Notes: generated from the sequence alone by a model not told the origin. DNA of 64,000 nucleotides from Bradyrhizobium sp. SZCCT0231 (GCF_018130245.1 NZ_JAFCKP010000003.1:186001-250000); one strand, 5' to 3'. Counted from the stretch's first letter, positions 17,830-29,717 are shown. Program-made: numbers and translations.

Positions 17830-17874
17830 CCGCGAAATCGAAATAAAAGTAAATCCCCACCAAGGAGGGACACC

Positions 17875-19971
<2,097 letters not shown>

Positions 19972-19990
19972 TGGGAGTTTGCACTCTCGG

Positions 19991-20118
19991 CGTCATTCTC
20001 CGTTGCGCAATTGCGCAACGTAGATGGCCCGAAGGGCCAGGCCCGGAATCCATTTCGCCGTTGAGCGTGCCGCCTGATGGATTCCGGGCTCGACGCTTCG
20101 CGTCGCCCCGGAATGACG
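19991..20118. repeat. Intergenic inverted repeat, GTCATTCC/GGAATGAC family
   Basis: An imperfect long palindrome ending in GTCATTC and GAATGAC, with inner arms GGCCCGGAATCCAT and ATGGATTCCGGGC. It shares the arms of the element at 24333-24439 in the opposite order. It fills the gap between pimF and pimA. Confidence 0.8.
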
Positions 20119-20140
20119 GCTAGTGTGGTTTGAGGAATCC

Positions 20141-21823
20141 ATGACCCATCCCGGCGAACAGTTTTACCCCGAGGGCGTGCGGTGGGACGACACCATCGTC
20201 CAGGGCACGCTGCCTGACCTCTTGTCGAAAGCCGCCGCCGACTACGGCCCGCGCACCGCGCTGGAGTTCCGGGACCGTCCGATCAGTTACACCGAGCTCG
20301 CAGCTCAGGCCGAGCGCGCGGCGGCGGCATTCCTGCGCGCCGGCTGCGGCAAGGGCAGCTCGGTCGCGCTGTTCCTCGGCAACACGCCGGACCACCCCGT
20401 CAACTTCTTCGGCGCGCTGAAGGCCGGCGCCCGCGTCGCGCATCTGTCGCCGCTCGACGGCGAGATCGCGCTCGCGCACAAGGTCTCCGACTCAGGCTCG
20501 CGCCTGCTCGTCACCTCCAACCTTGCGGCGCTGCTGCCGACCGCGCTGAAGTTTCTGGAGAAGGGCCTGATCGATCGCCTCGTCGTCTGCGAGGACGACA
20601 ATTGGGGCAAGGTCGGCACGCCGCAGGCGAAGATCCCGAGCGATCCCCGCATCGTCACCTTCAAGACCTTCGTCGACGGCGCCACCCTGCCTGCACAGTG
20701 GCCGAACGTGACCGCCGACGACGTCGCGCTGCTGCAATATACCGGCGGCACCACCGGCCTGCCCAAGGGCGCGATGCTGACGCACGGCAATCTCACCGCG
20801 GCGGTGTCGATTTACGACGTCTGGGGCAAGCCGTCGCGCGCCGCGCGCGGCGAGACGATCGAGCGCGTCATCTGCGTGCTGCCGCTGTTCCACATCTATG
20901 CGCTCACCGTCGTGCTGTTGTCCTCGCTCCGCCGCGGCAATCTGATCTCGCTGCATCAGCGCTTCGACGTCGAAGCCGTGATGCGCGACATCGAAATCAA
21001 GCGCGCGACCTATTTTCCGGGCGTGCCGACGATGTGGATCGCGATCGCCGCGCTCCCTGACCTGGACAAGCGCGACTTCTCCTCGCTCGCCACGATCGGT
21101 TCCGGCGGCGCGCCGCTGCCGGTGGAAATCGCGAGCTTCTTCGAGCGCAAGGTCGGCAAGAAGCTGCGCAGCGGCTGGGGCATGACCGAAACCTGCTCAC
21201 CCGGCACCGGCCATCCGCCCACGGGCCCGGAGAAGTCCGGCTCGATCGGCCTGATGCTGCCCGGCATCGAGCTCGACGTCGTCGCGCTCGACGATCCCAA
21301 ACGCGTGCTGCCGCCGGGCGAGGTCGGCGAGATCCGCATCAAGGGCCCGAACGTCACCAAGGGCTACTGGAACAAGCCGGAGGGATCCGCGGATGCCTTC
21401 GTCGACGGCCGCTTTCTCACCGGCGACATCGGCTATGTCGACACCGACGGCTACTTCTTCCTGGTCGACCGCAAGAAGGACATGATCATCTCCGGCGGCT
21501 TCAACGTCTATCCGCAGATGATCGAGCAGGCGATCTACACCATCCCGGGCGTGCACGAGGTGATCGTGCTCGGCATTTCCGACCAGTATCGGGGCGAAGC
21601 CGCAAAGGCCTTCATCAAGCTCAAGCCCGACGCAAAGCCGTTCTCGCTCGACGAGCTGCGCGCGCAGCTCACTGGGAAGCTCGGCAAGCACGAGTTGCCG
21701 GCCGCGGTCGAGTTCGTTGCCGACCTGCCGCGCACGCCGGTCGGAAAATTGTCGCGCCACGAATTGCGCCAGCAGCAGAAACCGTCACAATCCACTCTAG
21801 CTCCATCAGGAGGTCGCTCTTGA
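20141..21823 (+). CDS. pimA: Medium-chain acyl/dicarboxylyl-CoA ligase (PimA type)
   Basis: A 560-residue AMP-forming acyl-CoA synthetase. The P-loop-like [11 protein letters not shown] is at 200-210, with GWGMTETC, the [22 protein letters not shown] hinge region and the final [14 protein letters not shown] catalytic lysine motif, all intact. It activates an acid with ATP and CoA. The ATG at 20141 with GAGG upstream is preferred to a GTG six codons earlier. Its stop overlaps the TTG start of the thiolase, giving tight coupling. Substrate is inferred from gene order: C7-C14 dicarboxylic or fatty acids as shown for the R. palustris PimA. Confidence 0.87.
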   Translation: MTHPGEQFYPEGVRWDDTIVQGTLPDLLSKAAADYGPRTALEFRDRPISYTELAAQAERAAAAFLRAGCGKGSSVALFLGNTPDHPVNFFGALKAGARVAHLSPLDGEIALAHKVSDSGSRLLVTSNLAALLPTALKFLEKGLIDRLVVCEDDNWGKVGTPQAKIPSDPRIVTFKTFVDGATLPAQWPNVTADDVALLQYTGGTTGLPKGAMLTHGNLTAAVSIYDVWGKPSRAARGETIERVICVLPLFHIYALTVVLLSSLRRGNLISLHQRFDVEAVMRDIEIKRATYFPGVPTMWIAIAALPDLDKRDFSSLATIGSGGAPLPVEIASFFERKVGKKLRSGWGMTETCSPGTGHPPTGPEKSGSIGLMLPGIELDVVALDDPKRVLPPGEVGEIRIKGPNVTKGYWNKPEGSADAFVDGRFLTGDIGYVDTDGYFFLVDRKKDMIISGGFNVYPQMIEQAIYTIPGVHEVIVLGISDQYRGEAAKAFIKLKPDAKPFSLDELRAQLTGKLGKHELPAAVEFVADLPRTPVGKLSRHELRQQQKPSQSTLAPSGGRS

Positions 21824-23007
21824 CCGACGCCGTCATCGTTTCCACCGCCCGCACCCCGATCGGCAAGGCCTATCGCGGCGCGCTCAACGCCACCGAGGGC
21901 GCAACGCTGCTCGGCCATGCCATCGGCGAGGCTGTCGCGCGCGCAAAAGTCGACCCGAAGGAGATCGAGGATGTCGTGATGGGCGCCGCCCTCCAGCAGG
22001 GCGCGACCGGCGGCAACATCGCGCGCAAGGCGCTGCTCCGCGCCGGTCTCCCCGTCACCGTTGCCGGCACCACCATCGACCGGCAATGCGCCTCGGGCCT
22101 GCAGGCGATTGCGCTCGCCGCGCGCTCGGTGATCTTCGACGGCGTCGAGATCGCGGTCGGCGGCGGCGGCGAGTCGATCTCGCTGGTGCAGAACGACAAG
22201 ATGAACGGCTTCCACGCCCAGGATCCGGCGCTGCTCGAGATCAAGGGCGAGGTCTACATGCCCATGATCGACACCGCCGAAATCGTCGCCAAGCGCTACG
22301 GCATCTCGCGCGAACGCCAGGACGAATATTCGCTGGAGAGCCAGCGCCGCACCGCTGCCGCGCAGCAGGGCGGCAAGTTCAAGGACGAGATCGCGCCGAT
22401 CACGACGCAGATGGCGGTCACCGACAAGGCGACCGGTGCCGTCTCGATGAAGGAGGTCACGCTGTCGCAGGACGAGGGCCCGCGCCCCGAGACCACGATC
22501 GAAGGCCTCGCCGGCCTCAAGGCCGTGCGTGGCGAGGGCTTTTCGGTCACCGCCGGCAACGCCAGCCAGCTCTCCGACGGCGCCAGCGCCTGCGTGATCA
22601 TGAGCGACAAGGAAGCCGCCAAGCGCGGCCTCAAGCCGCTCGGCATCTTCCGCGGCTTCGTCTCCGCCGGCTGCGAGCCGGACGAAATGGGCATCGGTCC
22701 GGTCTTCGCGGTGCCGCGCCTCTTGAAGCGCCATGGCCTCAGCGTCGATGACATCGGCCTCTGGGAGCTGAACGAAGCCTTCGCGGTGCAGGTGCTGTAT
22801 TGCCGCGACAAGCTCGGCATCGACCCCGAGAAGATCAACGTCGACGGCGGCGCGATCGCGGTCGGCCATCCCTACGGCATGTCCGGCGCGCGCCTTACCG
22901 GCCACGCCCTGATCGAAGGCCGCCGCCGCAAGGCCAAATACGCAGTCGTCACCATGTGCGTCGGCGGCGGCATGGGCGCGGCGGGACTGTTCGAGGTGTT
23001 GCAGTAA
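21820..23007 (+). CDS. pimB: Thiolase (acetyl-CoA acyltransferase, PimB type; TTG start)
   Basis: A 395-residue thiolase that cleaves 3-ketoacyl-CoA with CoA. The nucleophile is Cys90 ([11 protein letters not shown]), with His350 ([14 protein letters not shown]) and Cys380 ([10 protein letters not shown]), so the active site is complete. The TTG start overlaps the pimA stop and is preceded by AGGAGG. It belongs to the same transcription unit as the ligase and dehydrogenases. Confidence 0.9.
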   Translation: MTDAVIVSTARTPIGKAYRGALNATEGATLLGHAIGEAVARAKVDPKEIEDVVMGAALQQGATGGNIARKALLRAGLPVTVAGTTIDRQCASGLQAIALAARSVIFDGVEIAVGGGGESISLVQNDKMNGFHAQDPALLEIKGEVYMPMIDTAEIVAKRYGISRERQDEYSLESQRRTAAAQQGGKFKDEIAPITTQMAVTDKATGAVSMKEVTLSQDEGPRPETTIEGLAGLKAVRGEGFSVTAGNASQLSDGASACVIMSDKEAAKRGLKPLGIFRGFVSAGCEPDEMGIGPVFAVPRLLKRHGLSVDDIGLWELNEAFAVQVLYCRDKLGIDPEKINVDGGAIAVGHPYGMSGARLTGHALIEGRRRKAKYAVVTMCVGGGMGAAGLFEVLQ

Positions 23008-23015
23008 GTGTTTCT

Positions 23016-23056
23016 GTCATTCCGGGCCTGCGCCTTACGGCGCATCCCGGAATGAC
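23016..23056. repeat. Short intergenic hairpin repeat, GTCATTCCGGG family
   Basis: A compact 41-base palindrome with GTCATTCCGGG and CCCGGAATGAC arms and an inner GCGCC/GGCGC stem, lying between pimB and pimC. It is the short form of the elements at 19991 and 24333. Confidence 0.8.
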
Positions 23057-23099
23057 GGCGGAATTCGGCAAGAACAAAATTCGCTCACAGGAGGATCCG

Positions 23100-24290
23100 A
23101 TGGATCTCGCATTCACGAAAGAAGAGCAGGCGTTTCGCGAGGAAGTGCGGCAGTTCTTCCGCGACAACGTGCCGCCGGACACGCGCCGCAAGCTGGTCGA
23201 GGGCCGCCACCTCACCAAGGACGAGATGGTGACGTGGTGGCGCATCCTCAACAAGAAGGGCTGGGGCGTCAGCCACTGGCCGACGCAATATGGCGGAACG
23301 GGATGGACCAGCGTGCAGCACTACATCTTCAACGAGGAGCTGCAGTCCTATCCGGCGCCGCAGCCGCTCGCTTTCGGCGTCAGCATGGTCGGCCCCGTCA
23401 TCTACACCTTCGGCAACGAGGAGCAGAAGAAGAAGTACCTGCCGCGCATCGCCAATGTCGATGATTGGTGGTGTCAGGGTTTCTCCGAGCCCGGCTCCGG
23501 CTCCGATCTCGCCTCGCTGAAGACGAAAGCCGAGCGCAAGGGCGACAAGTGGATCATCAACGGCCAGAAGACCTGGACCACGCTCGCCCAGCACGCCGAC
23601 ATGATCTTCTGCCTCTGCCGCACCGACAACAACGCCAAGAAGCAGATGGGCATCTCCTTCATCGTGTTCTCGATGAAGTCGAAGGGCGTCACCGTGCGTC
23701 CGATCCAGACCATCGACGGCGGCCATGAGGTCAACGAAGTCTTCTTCGACGACGTCGAAGTTCCTGTCGAGAACCTGATCGGCGAGGAGAACAAGGGCTG
23801 GGACTACGCAAAGTTCCTGCTCGGCAATGAGCGCACCGGCATCGCTCGCGTCGGCGTCTCCAAGGAGCGCATCCGCCGCATCAAGGAACTCGCCTCCAAG
23901 GTCGAGTCCGGCGGCAAGCCGATCATCCAGGATGCCGCGTTCCGCGAGAAGCTGGCGGCCTGCGAGATCGAGCTGAAGGCGCTCGAGCTGACGCAGCTGC
24001 GCGTCGTCGCCGACGAGGGCAAGCACGGCAAGGGCAAGCCCAATCCGGCTTCGTCCGTGCTGAAGATCAAGGGCTCCGAGATCCAGCAGACCACCACCGA
24101 GCTCCTGATGGAAGTGATCGGCCCGTTCGCCGCGCCCTACGACGTGCACGGCGACGACGGCTCCAACGAAGCCATGGACTGGACCGCCCAGATCGCGCCG
24201 AGCTACTTCAACAACCGCAAGGTCTCGATCTACGGCGGCTCCAACGAGATCCAGCGCAACATCATCGCCAAGGCGGTGCTGGGGCTGTGA
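23100..24290 (+). CDS. pimC: Acyl-CoA dehydrogenase (PimC type, larger subunit)
   Basis: A 396-residue FAD-dependent acyl-CoA dehydrogenase. It has the N-terminal helical domain, the WWCQGFSEPGSGSDLASLKT flavin/substrate loop and the C-terminal SIYGGSNEIQRNIIAKAVLG. The position that carries the catalytic Glu in medium-chain enzymes (IYEGT) is Gly here, as in many members that keep their base elsewhere or act as heteromers. The ATG has AGGAGG upstream; a longer ORF that starts in pimB is rejected. It lies with PimD, with which it probably forms a two-subunit enzyme. Confidence 0.88.
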   Translation: MDLAFTKEEQAFREEVRQFFRDNVPPDTRRKLVEGRHLTKDEMVTWWRILNKKGWGVSHWPTQYGGTGWTSVQHYIFNEELQSYPAPQPLAFGVSMVGPVIYTFGNEEQKKKYLPRIANVDDWWCQGFSEPGSGSDLASLKTKAERKGDKWIINGQKTWTTLAQHADMIFCLCRTDNNAKKQMGISFIVFSMKSKGVTVRPIQTIDGGHEVNEVFFDDVEVPVENLIGEENKGWDYAKFLLGNERTGIARVGVSKERIRRIKELASKVESGGKPIIQDAAFREKLAACEIELKALELTQLRVVADEGKHGKGKPNPASSVLKIKGSEIQQTTTELLMEVIGPFAAPYDVHGDDGSNEAMDWTAQIAPSYFNNRKVSIYGGSNEIQRNIIAKAVLGL

Positions 24291-24332
24291 TCGCACCCCT
24301 CTCCGTGCAGGCGGGGAGGGCAATATTTCCAC

Positions 24333-24439
24333 CGTCATTCCGGGGCGCGACGAAGTCGCGAGCCCGGAATCCATCGGGCCGCATACGCTGAGGCGAAATG
24401 GATTCCGGGCCTGGCCCTTCGGGCCATCCCGGAATGACG
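24333..24439. repeat. Long intergenic inverted repeat, GTCATTCC/GGAATGAC family
   Basis: A 107-base near-palindrome with outer CGTCATTCCGGG and CCCGGAATGACG arms, nested arms GAATCCAT and ATGGATTC, and small GCGACGAAGTCGC and GGCCCTTCGGGCC hairpins. It lies between pimC and pimD and could fold in the transcript. Confidence 0.85.
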
Positions 24440-24475
24440 AAGCCAAATAAGTCCGGGTACGAGGAACCAAAGAAC

Positions 24476-25618
24476 ATGGATTTTGATCTGTCCGAGGAGC
24501 AGCGGCTTCTCAAGGAAAGCATCGACGGCCTGCTGACCGATTCCTACGATTTCGAGCAGCGCAAGAAGTACATGGCGGAGAAGGGCGGCTGGAGCAAAAC
24601 GGTCTGGCTCAAGCTCGCCGAGCAGGGTCTGCTCGGCCTGCCGTTCTCGGAGGCCGACGGCGGCTTCGGCGGCGGCGGCGTCGAGACCATGATCGTGATG
24701 GAAGCGCTCGGCAAGGCGCTGGTGTTGGAGCCCTATCTCGCCACGGTCGTGATCGGCGGCGGCTTCCTGCGCCATGCCGGCACCGACGCGCAGAAGGCCG
24801 CGCATGTGCCCGGGATCATCGACGGCAGCAAGACGCTCGCCTTCGCCCAGCTCGAGAAGAGCTCGCGCTACGATCTGTTCGACGTCACCACGACCGCGAA
24901 GAAGAAGGGCGACGCTTACATCATCGACGGCGAGAAGTTCGTCGTGCTCAACGGCGAGAATGCCGACACCCTGATCGTCACCGCCCGCACCAGGGGCGAC
25001 CGCCGCGACAGAAGCGGCATCGGCGTGTTCCTGGTGCCCGCGAATGCCAAGGGCGTCGCGAAGAAGTCCTATCCGACCCAGGACGGCCTGCACGCCGCCG
25101 ACATCACCTTCACCGGTGTCGAGGTCGGCGCCGATGCCGTGCTCGGCAACCCCGAGGATTCCCTCGCGCTGATCGAGCGCGTGGTGGACGAGGCCCGCGT
25201 CGCGCTCTGCGCCGAGGCGGTCGGCCTGATGGACGAGTCGCTCAAGACCACGGTCGAGTACATCAAGACGCGAAAACAGTTCGGCGTCGCGATCGGCTCG
25301 TTCCAGTCGCTGCAGCACCGCGCCTCCGACATGTTCGTCGCGGCCGAGCAGGCGCGCTCGATGTCGATGTTCGCGACCATGGCGAACGATTTCGAGGACG
25401 CCAAGGAGCGCACGAATGCGATCGCCGCGGCCAAGGTGCAGGTCGGCAAGTCGCTGAAATTCGTCGGCCAGCAGTCGATCCAGCTCCATGGCGGCATCGG
25501 CATGACCATGGAGGCGAAGATCGGCCACTACTTCAAGCGCCTCACCATGATCGAGAATTCGTTCGGCGACACCGACTACCACCAGCGCCGCGTCGCGGAT
25601 GCGGGCGGGTTGATCTGA
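24476..25618 (+). CDS. pimD: Acyl-CoA dehydrogenase (PimD type, smaller subunit)
   Basis: A 380-residue acyl-CoA dehydrogenase family protein (start MDFDLSEEQRLLKESIDG; ORF upstream is the repeat element and is excluded). It retains the helical N-domain, a beta-domain of reduced length, and the C-terminal QLHGGIGMTMEAKIGHYFKRL region. The usual catalytic-Glu motif near the end is replaced by MIENSFGDTDYHQRR. Together with PimC it is likely to form a heteromeric enzyme that introduces the alpha-beta double bond into dicarboxylyl- or acyl-CoA. Heteromer formation is inference from the tandem pair. Confidence 0.86.
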   Translation: MDFDLSEEQRLLKESIDGLLTDSYDFEQRKKYMAEKGGWSKTVWLKLAEQGLLGLPFSEADGGFGGGGVETMIVMEALGKALVLEPYLATVVIGGGFLRHAGTDAQKAAHVPGIIDGSKTLAFAQLEKSSRYDLFDVTTTAKKKGDAYIIDGEKFVVLNGENADTLIVTARTRGDRRDRSGIGVFLVPANAKGVAKKSYPTQDGLHAADITFTGVEVGADAVLGNPEDSLALIERVVDEARVALCAEAVGLMDESLKTTVEYIKTRKQFGVAIGSFQSLQHRASDMFVAAEQARSMSMFATMANDFEDAKERTNAIAAAKVQVGKSLKFVGQQSIQLHGGIGMTMEAKIGHYFKRLTMIENSFGDTDYHQRRVADAGGLI

Positions 25619-25632
25619 GGCCAAGCAAAAAC

Positions 25633-25739
25633 TGTCATGCCCCGGCTTGACCGGGGCATCCAGTACGCCGTGGCGGGAGTTCGTTTACACAATTCCCGCC
25701 ACGGAGTACTGGATCGCCCGATCAAGTCGGGCGATGACA
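25633..25739. repeat. Intergenic inverted repeat with CCAGTAC and GTGGCGGGA arms
   Basis: A nested palindrome with outer TGTCAT/ATGACA, inner ATCCAGTAC/GTACTGGAT and GTGGCGGGA/TCCCGCCAC arms, plus two side hairpins (CCCCGGCTTGACCGGGG and GCCCGATCAAGTCGGGC). It lies between pimD and the SDR gene and belongs to a different sequence family from the element at 24333. Confidence 0.85.
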
Positions 25740-25770
25740 CCGAACAAGCGGCATCAGCGGAGCAACAACA

Positions 25771-26544
25771 ATGAAAAACACCCCGTTCGATCTCACCGGC
25801 AAGGTCGCCGTGGTCACCGGCTCCAGCCGCGGCATCGGCCGCTCCTCCGCCGAGCTGCTCGCCAAGCTCGGCGCGAAAGTCGTGGTCTCCTCGCGCAAGC
25901 TTGAGGCCTGCAAGGAGGTCGCCGATGGCATCATTGCGTCCGGCGGCGAGGCAACCGTCATCCCCTGCAACATCGCGCGCAAGGCCGAGGTCGAGGCGCT
26001 GATCGCGGGTGCCACGAAGCATTATGGCAAGATCGACATCCTCGTCTGCAACGCCGCGGTCAATCCCTACTACGGCCCGCTGCTCGACATCACCGATGAA
26101 GCCTTCGACAAGATCATGGGCTCCAACGTCAAGAGCAACATCTGGCTCTCCGCGCTCGCGATCCCGCAGATGGCGGAGCGCGGCAACGGCTCCGTGATCA
26201 TCATCTCCTCGATCGGGGGCCTGCGCGGCTCCACCGTGATCGGCGCCTACGGCATCTCGAAGGCCGCCGACTTCGCGCTGTGCCGCTCGCTCGCCGGCGA
26301 ATGGGGCCCGAAGGGCGTCCGCGTCAACTGCATCGCGCCCGGCCTCGTCAAGACCGACTTCGCCCGCGCCCTCTGGGAAGACGAAGCCAGCCTCAAGCGC
26401 CGCACCGCCACCACGCCGCTGCGCCGCATCGGCGAGCCCGACGAGATCGCCGGCGCCGTCGCCTACCTCGCCTCCGACGCCTCGAGCTTCATGACCGGCC
26501 AGACCATCGTCATCGACGGCGGCGTCACCACGGCGGCGGTGTAG
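25771..26544 (+). CDS. SDR-family NAD(P)-dependent oxidoreductase
   Basis: A 257-residue classical short-chain dehydrogenase/reductase. The cofactor motif is TGSSRGIG (about 17-24), with NAAV, the catalytic serine region IISSIGG and the YGISK active-site pair. The C-terminus DGGVTTAAV is typical of the family. It is the last gene of the pim cluster on the same strand, separated from pimD by a palindromic element. A 3-hydroxyacyl-CoA or alcohol dehydrogenase role in the same pathway is likely but the substrate cannot be read from the sequence. Confidence 0.85.
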   Translation: MKNTPFDLTGKVAVVTGSSRGIGRSSAELLAKLGAKVVVSSRKLEACKEVADGIIASGGEATVIPCNIARKAEVEALIAGATKHYGKIDILVCNAAVNPYYGPLLDITDEAFDKIMGSNVKSNIWLSALAIPQMAERGNGSVIIISSIGGLRGSTVIGAYGISKAADFALCRSLAGEWGPKGVRVNCIAPGLVKTDFARALWEDEASLKRRTATTPLRRIGEPDEIAGAVAYLASDASSFMTGQTIVIDGGVTTAAV

Positions 26545-26568
26545 CGGGCTGGCGCTGATCTCTCCGCG

Positions 26569-26702
26569 GGTCGTCCCGGACAAGCGCAAGCGCAGATCCG
26601 GGACCCATAGCCACAGGGAGTGGTTTGGCGAAGACTCGTGGTGACCCGCCAGCGCCACAACTTCTCCCTGGGGTTATGGGTCCCGGCGTTCGCCGGGACG
26701 AC
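26569..26702. repeat. Intergenic inverted repeat, GTCGTCCCGG/CCGGGACGAC family
   Basis: Outer arms GTCGTCCCGG and CCGGGACGAC enclose inner arms GGGACCCATA and TATGGGTCCC, about 67 bases apart. It occupies most of the 263-base gap between the SDR gene and glpK; the remaining 100 bases hold the glpK leader with no recognised element. Confidence 0.8.
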
Positions 26703-26807
26703 GGCGAGCTTGGGGCGCTCTTCTGGGATATTGACCTTCCGCCTCCAATCCGCTCCCTTTGGCGCGACACAACGACTCCCTCCTGGGAAACGCCAAGGTA
26801 AGCCGCC

Positions 26808-28313
26808 ATGTCTTTCGTCCTCGCCATCGACCAGGGCACCACCTCCTCGCGCGCGATCGTGTTTCGCGGCGACATTTCCATCGCGGCGAAGGCGCAGGCC
26901 GAGTTTCCGCAGCACTTTCCGGCCTCGGGCTGGGTCGAGCACGAGCCGGAGGACATCTGGACCTCGACCGTGATGGTCTGCCGCGAGGCAATCGAGCACG
27001 CCGGCATCAGCGCAAAGGACATCGCCGCGATCGGCATCACCAACCAGCGCGAGACCACGGTGGTGTGGGACCGCGCCACCGGCCAGGCCGTGCACCGCGC
27101 CATCGTCTGGCAGGACCGCCGCACCGCCGACATCTGCGCCAAGCTGAAAGCCGACGGCCGCGAGCCCGTGATCTCGCAGAAGACCGGCCTGATCATCGAT
27201 CCCTATTTCTCCGGCACCAAGGTCGCCTGGATCCTCGACCACGTCCCCGGCGCCCGCGCCCGCGCCGCGCGCGGCGAATTGATGTTCGGCACCGTCGATT
27301 GCTACCTGCTGTGGCGCCTCACCGGCGGCAAGGTGCACGCCACCGACGCCACCAATGCCTCGCGCACGCTGCTGTTCAACATCCACACCGGCGAGTGGGA
27401 CGACGAGCTCCTGGAGATCATCGGCGTGCCGCGCTCGATGCTCCCCGAGGTGAAGGATTCGTCCGCCCGCTTCGGCGAGAGCACGCCCGACCTGTTCGGC
27501 GGTGCCATCGCGATCTCGGGCATCGCCGGCGACCAGCAGGCCGCCACCATCGGCCAGGCCTGCTTCCGCCCGGGCATGATGAAGTCCACCTACGGCACCG
27601 GCTGTTTTGCCCTGCTCAACACCGGCACCACGCCGGTCGTCTCCAGGAACAAGCTGCTCACCACCGTCGCCTATCAGCTCGAGGGCAAGCGCACCTACGC
27701 GCTGGAAGGCTCGATCTTCGTTGCCGGCAGCGCGGTGCAATGGCTGCGCGACGGCCTCGGCATCATCAAGCACGCCGCCGAGACCGGACCTCTCGCCGAT
27801 CAGTCGGATTCGATGCAGAGCGTCTATCTCGTCCCCGCCTTCGTCGGCATGGGCGCGCCCTACTGGAATCCGCGCGTGCGCGGCGCCCTGTTCGGCCTCA
27901 CCCGCAACACCGGCCCCGCCGAGCTCGCCCATGCCGCGCTGGAAAGCGTCTGCTACCAGACATTCGACCTCTGGGCCGCAATGCGCGCGGACTGGCCGAG
28001 CTCGGAAACCGCCAGCGTCGTGCTCCGCGTCGACGGCGGCATGACCGCCTCCGATTGGACCATGCAGCGCCTCGCCGATCTCCTGGATGCTCCGGTCGAC
28101 CGCCCCGTGATCCAGGAGACCACAGCGCTGGGCGCCGCCTATCTCGCGGGCCTCAATGCCGGCGTCTATCCCGAGCCGACCAAATTCGCCGACAACTGGC
28201 GCCTCGAGCACCGCTTCAAGCCGAACATGAGCCAGGCGACAAGGGAGCGGAAGCTCGCGGGGTGGGCAAGGGCGGTGAAGGGCGTGCTGGCGAGTGACGA
28301 GGGGGAGGGGTAG
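26808..28313 (+). CDS. glpK: Glycerol kinase
   Basis: A 501-residue FGGY-family kinase that phosphorylates glycerol to sn-glycerol 3-phosphate in the cytoplasm. Motifs: N-terminal [14 protein letters not shown], the substrate-binding [14 protein letters not shown] and WQDRRTA, the [11 protein letters not shown] phosphate loop, and the C-terminal [10 protein letters not shown]. Length matches the family. No glpD, glpF or glp regulator is adjacent, so it seems to be a lone gene flanked by repeats. AAGG lies 10 bases upstream of the ATG. Confidence 0.95.
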   Translation: MSFVLAIDQGTTSSRAIVFRGDISIAAKAQAEFPQHFPASGWVEHEPEDIWTSTVMVCREAIEHAGISAKDIAAIGITNQRETTVVWDRATGQAVHRAIVWQDRRTADICAKLKADGREPVISQKTGLIIDPYFSGTKVAWILDHVPGARARAARGELMFGTVDCYLLWRLTGGKVHATDATNASRTLLFNIHTGEWDDELLEIIGVPRSMLPEVKDSSARFGESTPDLFGGAIAISGIAGDQQAATIGQACFRPGMMKSTYGTGCFALLNTGTTPVVSRNKLLTTVAYQLEGKRTYALEGSIFVAGSAVQWLRDGLGIIKHAAETGPLADQSDSMQSVYLVPAFVGMGAPYWNPRVRGALFGLTRNTGPAELAHAALESVCYQTFDLWAAMRADWPSSETASVVLRVDGGMTASDWTMQRLADLLDAPVDRPVIQETTALGAAYLAGLNAGVYPEPTKFADNWRLEHRFKPNMSQATRERKLAGWARAVKGVLASDEGEG

Positions 28314-28323
28314 CGGTAAACTT

Positions 28324-28411
28324 CGTAGCCCGGATGGAGCGCAGCGCAATCCGGGACCGCTGTCGCTGGTGGCACAAACCCCGGATTACGCTGCGCTTCA
28401 TCCGGGCTACA
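28324..28411. repeat. Intergenic inverted repeat, GTAGCCCGGATG family
   Basis: Arms GTAGCCCGGATGGAGCGCAG and CTGCGCTTCATCCGGGCTAC form a hairpin of about 30 imperfect base pairs in the glpK-GNAT gap. Related arms occur at 29031-29300. Confidence 0.85.
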
Positions 28412-28425
28412 CGGTTGCGAGAACA

Positions 28426-29019
28426 ATGATCCTCCCCGACGGCTATTCCGACGTCCCCGCCGGCAAGATCGCCGCCGTCGTCACCCATCTGGAGATGTTC
28501 GCGCGCCCTCCGCGCCGCGACGATCCGCCGGGTCCGTGGACCCTGCGCAAGGTCGATGCGCCGGCGCTCGCCTGGTACCGCGATCTCTTCCGCCGCGTCG
28601 GCGAGGACTGGCTATGGTTCTCACGGCCACGCATGACCGATGCCGAACTCGCCGCAATCCTCCACGCGCCGGGAATCGAAGTCTATGCTCTGGTCGTGGA
28701 CGGCCGCGACGAAGGCCTGCTCGAGTTGGACTTCCGCGAGCCCGGCCAGTGCGAGCTGGTCTATTTCGGCGTCACCGCACCCTTGATCGGCAAGGGCGCC
28801 GCCCGCTTCCTGATGAACCGCGCGCTGGAGCGCGCCTGGTCGCGCGACCTCCGCCGCGTCTGGGTCCACACCTGCACCTTCGATCATCCCTCCGCCGTCG
28901 CGTTCTACCAGCGCTCCGGTTTCCGCCCCTTCCGCCGCCAGATCGAGATCGCCGACGACCCGCGCCTCGACGGCACCGCGCCGCGCGATGCGGCGAAACA
29001 CGTGCCGATCATCGAATAG
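28426..29019 (+). CDS. GNAT-family N-acetyltransferase
   Basis: A 197-residue acetyltransferase. The acetyl-CoA binding core is visible as VYFGVTAPLIGKGAARFLMN (a variant of the QxxGxG/A motif), followed by VWVHTCTFDHPSAVAFYQRSGF, the typical motif B. The ATG at 28426 is chosen since the longer ORF runs back into a repeat element. It stands alone between two palindromic regions; the acceptor substrate is unknown. Confidence 0.8.
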   Translation: MILPDGYSDVPAGKIAAVVTHLEMFARPPRRDDPPGPWTLRKVDAPALAWYRDLFRRVGEDWLWFSRPRMTDAELAAILHAPGIEVYALVVDGRDEGLLELDFREPGQCELVYFGVTAPLIGKGAARFLMNRALERAWSRDLRRVWVHTCTFDHPSAVAFYQRSGFRPFRRQIEIADDPRLDGTAPRDAAKHVPIIE

Positions 29020-29030
29020 TACGGAAGAGC

Positions 29031-29300
29031 GTAGATGCGGATGGAGCGCAGCCTAATCCGGGGGCGATTTCCCCGCTGCCGCGCACTCCGCCGTCATCCT
29101 GAGATGCGCGCTCTTGCGCGCCTCGAAGGATGGGCTGCGGGCGCCTGTGGCCCATCCTTCGAGGCTCCCCTTGCGATGCTGGCGCATCGCATGGGGAGCA
29201 CCTCAGGATGACGGTTGAGCTTGTGGCAGCACTGCCCGGATGAGCGAAGCGAAATCCGGGAGAGTGTCCCCGCATTCCGCTCTGCTCCATGCGGGCTACG
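29031..29300. repeat. Composite of nested intergenic inverted repeats
   Basis: The 284-base gap between the GNAT gene and the convergent small secreted protein gene is almost all repeat. A core palindrome at 29093-29212 has GTCATCCTGAG/CTCAGGATGAC outer arms and TCGAAGGATGGGC/GCCCATCCTTCGA inner arms. It is flanked by partial copies of the GCCCGGATGxAGCGxAGC family at 29040-29062 and 29237-29300. It appears to be one element inserted in or beside another. No gene is seen here. Confidence 0.8.
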
Positions 29301-29303
29301 AAC

Positions 29304-29717
29304 TCAAAACACCTCCTGCTTCCCCCGCGCCAGCGAGAACCCCCGCTGCATCGCGTTGAAGCACGTCACCCCCGTCTGCTCCGACCGGCATGTGAATCCC
29401 GCCCGCTGCCACACGTCGCCATAGGCGAGCACCGGCAGCGAGGGATCCATCACAGTGTCGCCGGCGCAGATGCGGCCCGCACTGCCTTTCGCGCTCATCT
29501 CGAAGGCATGGCCCCAGTCGAGCTCGCAATCGACGGGCCGGCGCGGGCGCGCGTCCATGTTCATGATGTCGCAGCGGAGCACGCCCTGTCCGTTGTCGCT
29601 GAAGAACTGGCAGGCGATGTTCTTCGACGGCGTCAGGAAGCCGATCGGGCGGTCCTGGGCGCGGGCGAAGTCCGCGGTGGCGAGCAGGGCAAGCGAGGTG
29701 AATAATCGCAGATGCAT
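29304..29717 (-). CDS. Small secreted protein, DUF6636-like
   Basis: A 137-residue protein with a signal peptide (MHLRLFTSLALLATADFARAQ) and a mature domain with six cysteines (IACQFF, LRCDIM, VDCELDWG, RICAGD, FTCRSEQTGVTCFN), suggesting three disulfides in the periplasm. The FLTPSKNIACQF and GVTCFN patterns recall DUF6636-type proteins. The start at 29717 is chosen to give the signal peptide; in-frame starts at 29747 and 29789 are alternatives. Function is unknown. Confidence 0.65.
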   Translation of the reverse strand: MHLRLFTSLALLATADFARAQDRPIGFLTPSKNIACQFFSDNGQGVLRCDIMNMDARPRRPVDCELDWGHAFEMSAKGSAGRICAGDTVMDPSLPVLAYGDVWQRAGFTCRSEQTGVTCFNAMQRGFSLARGKQEVF

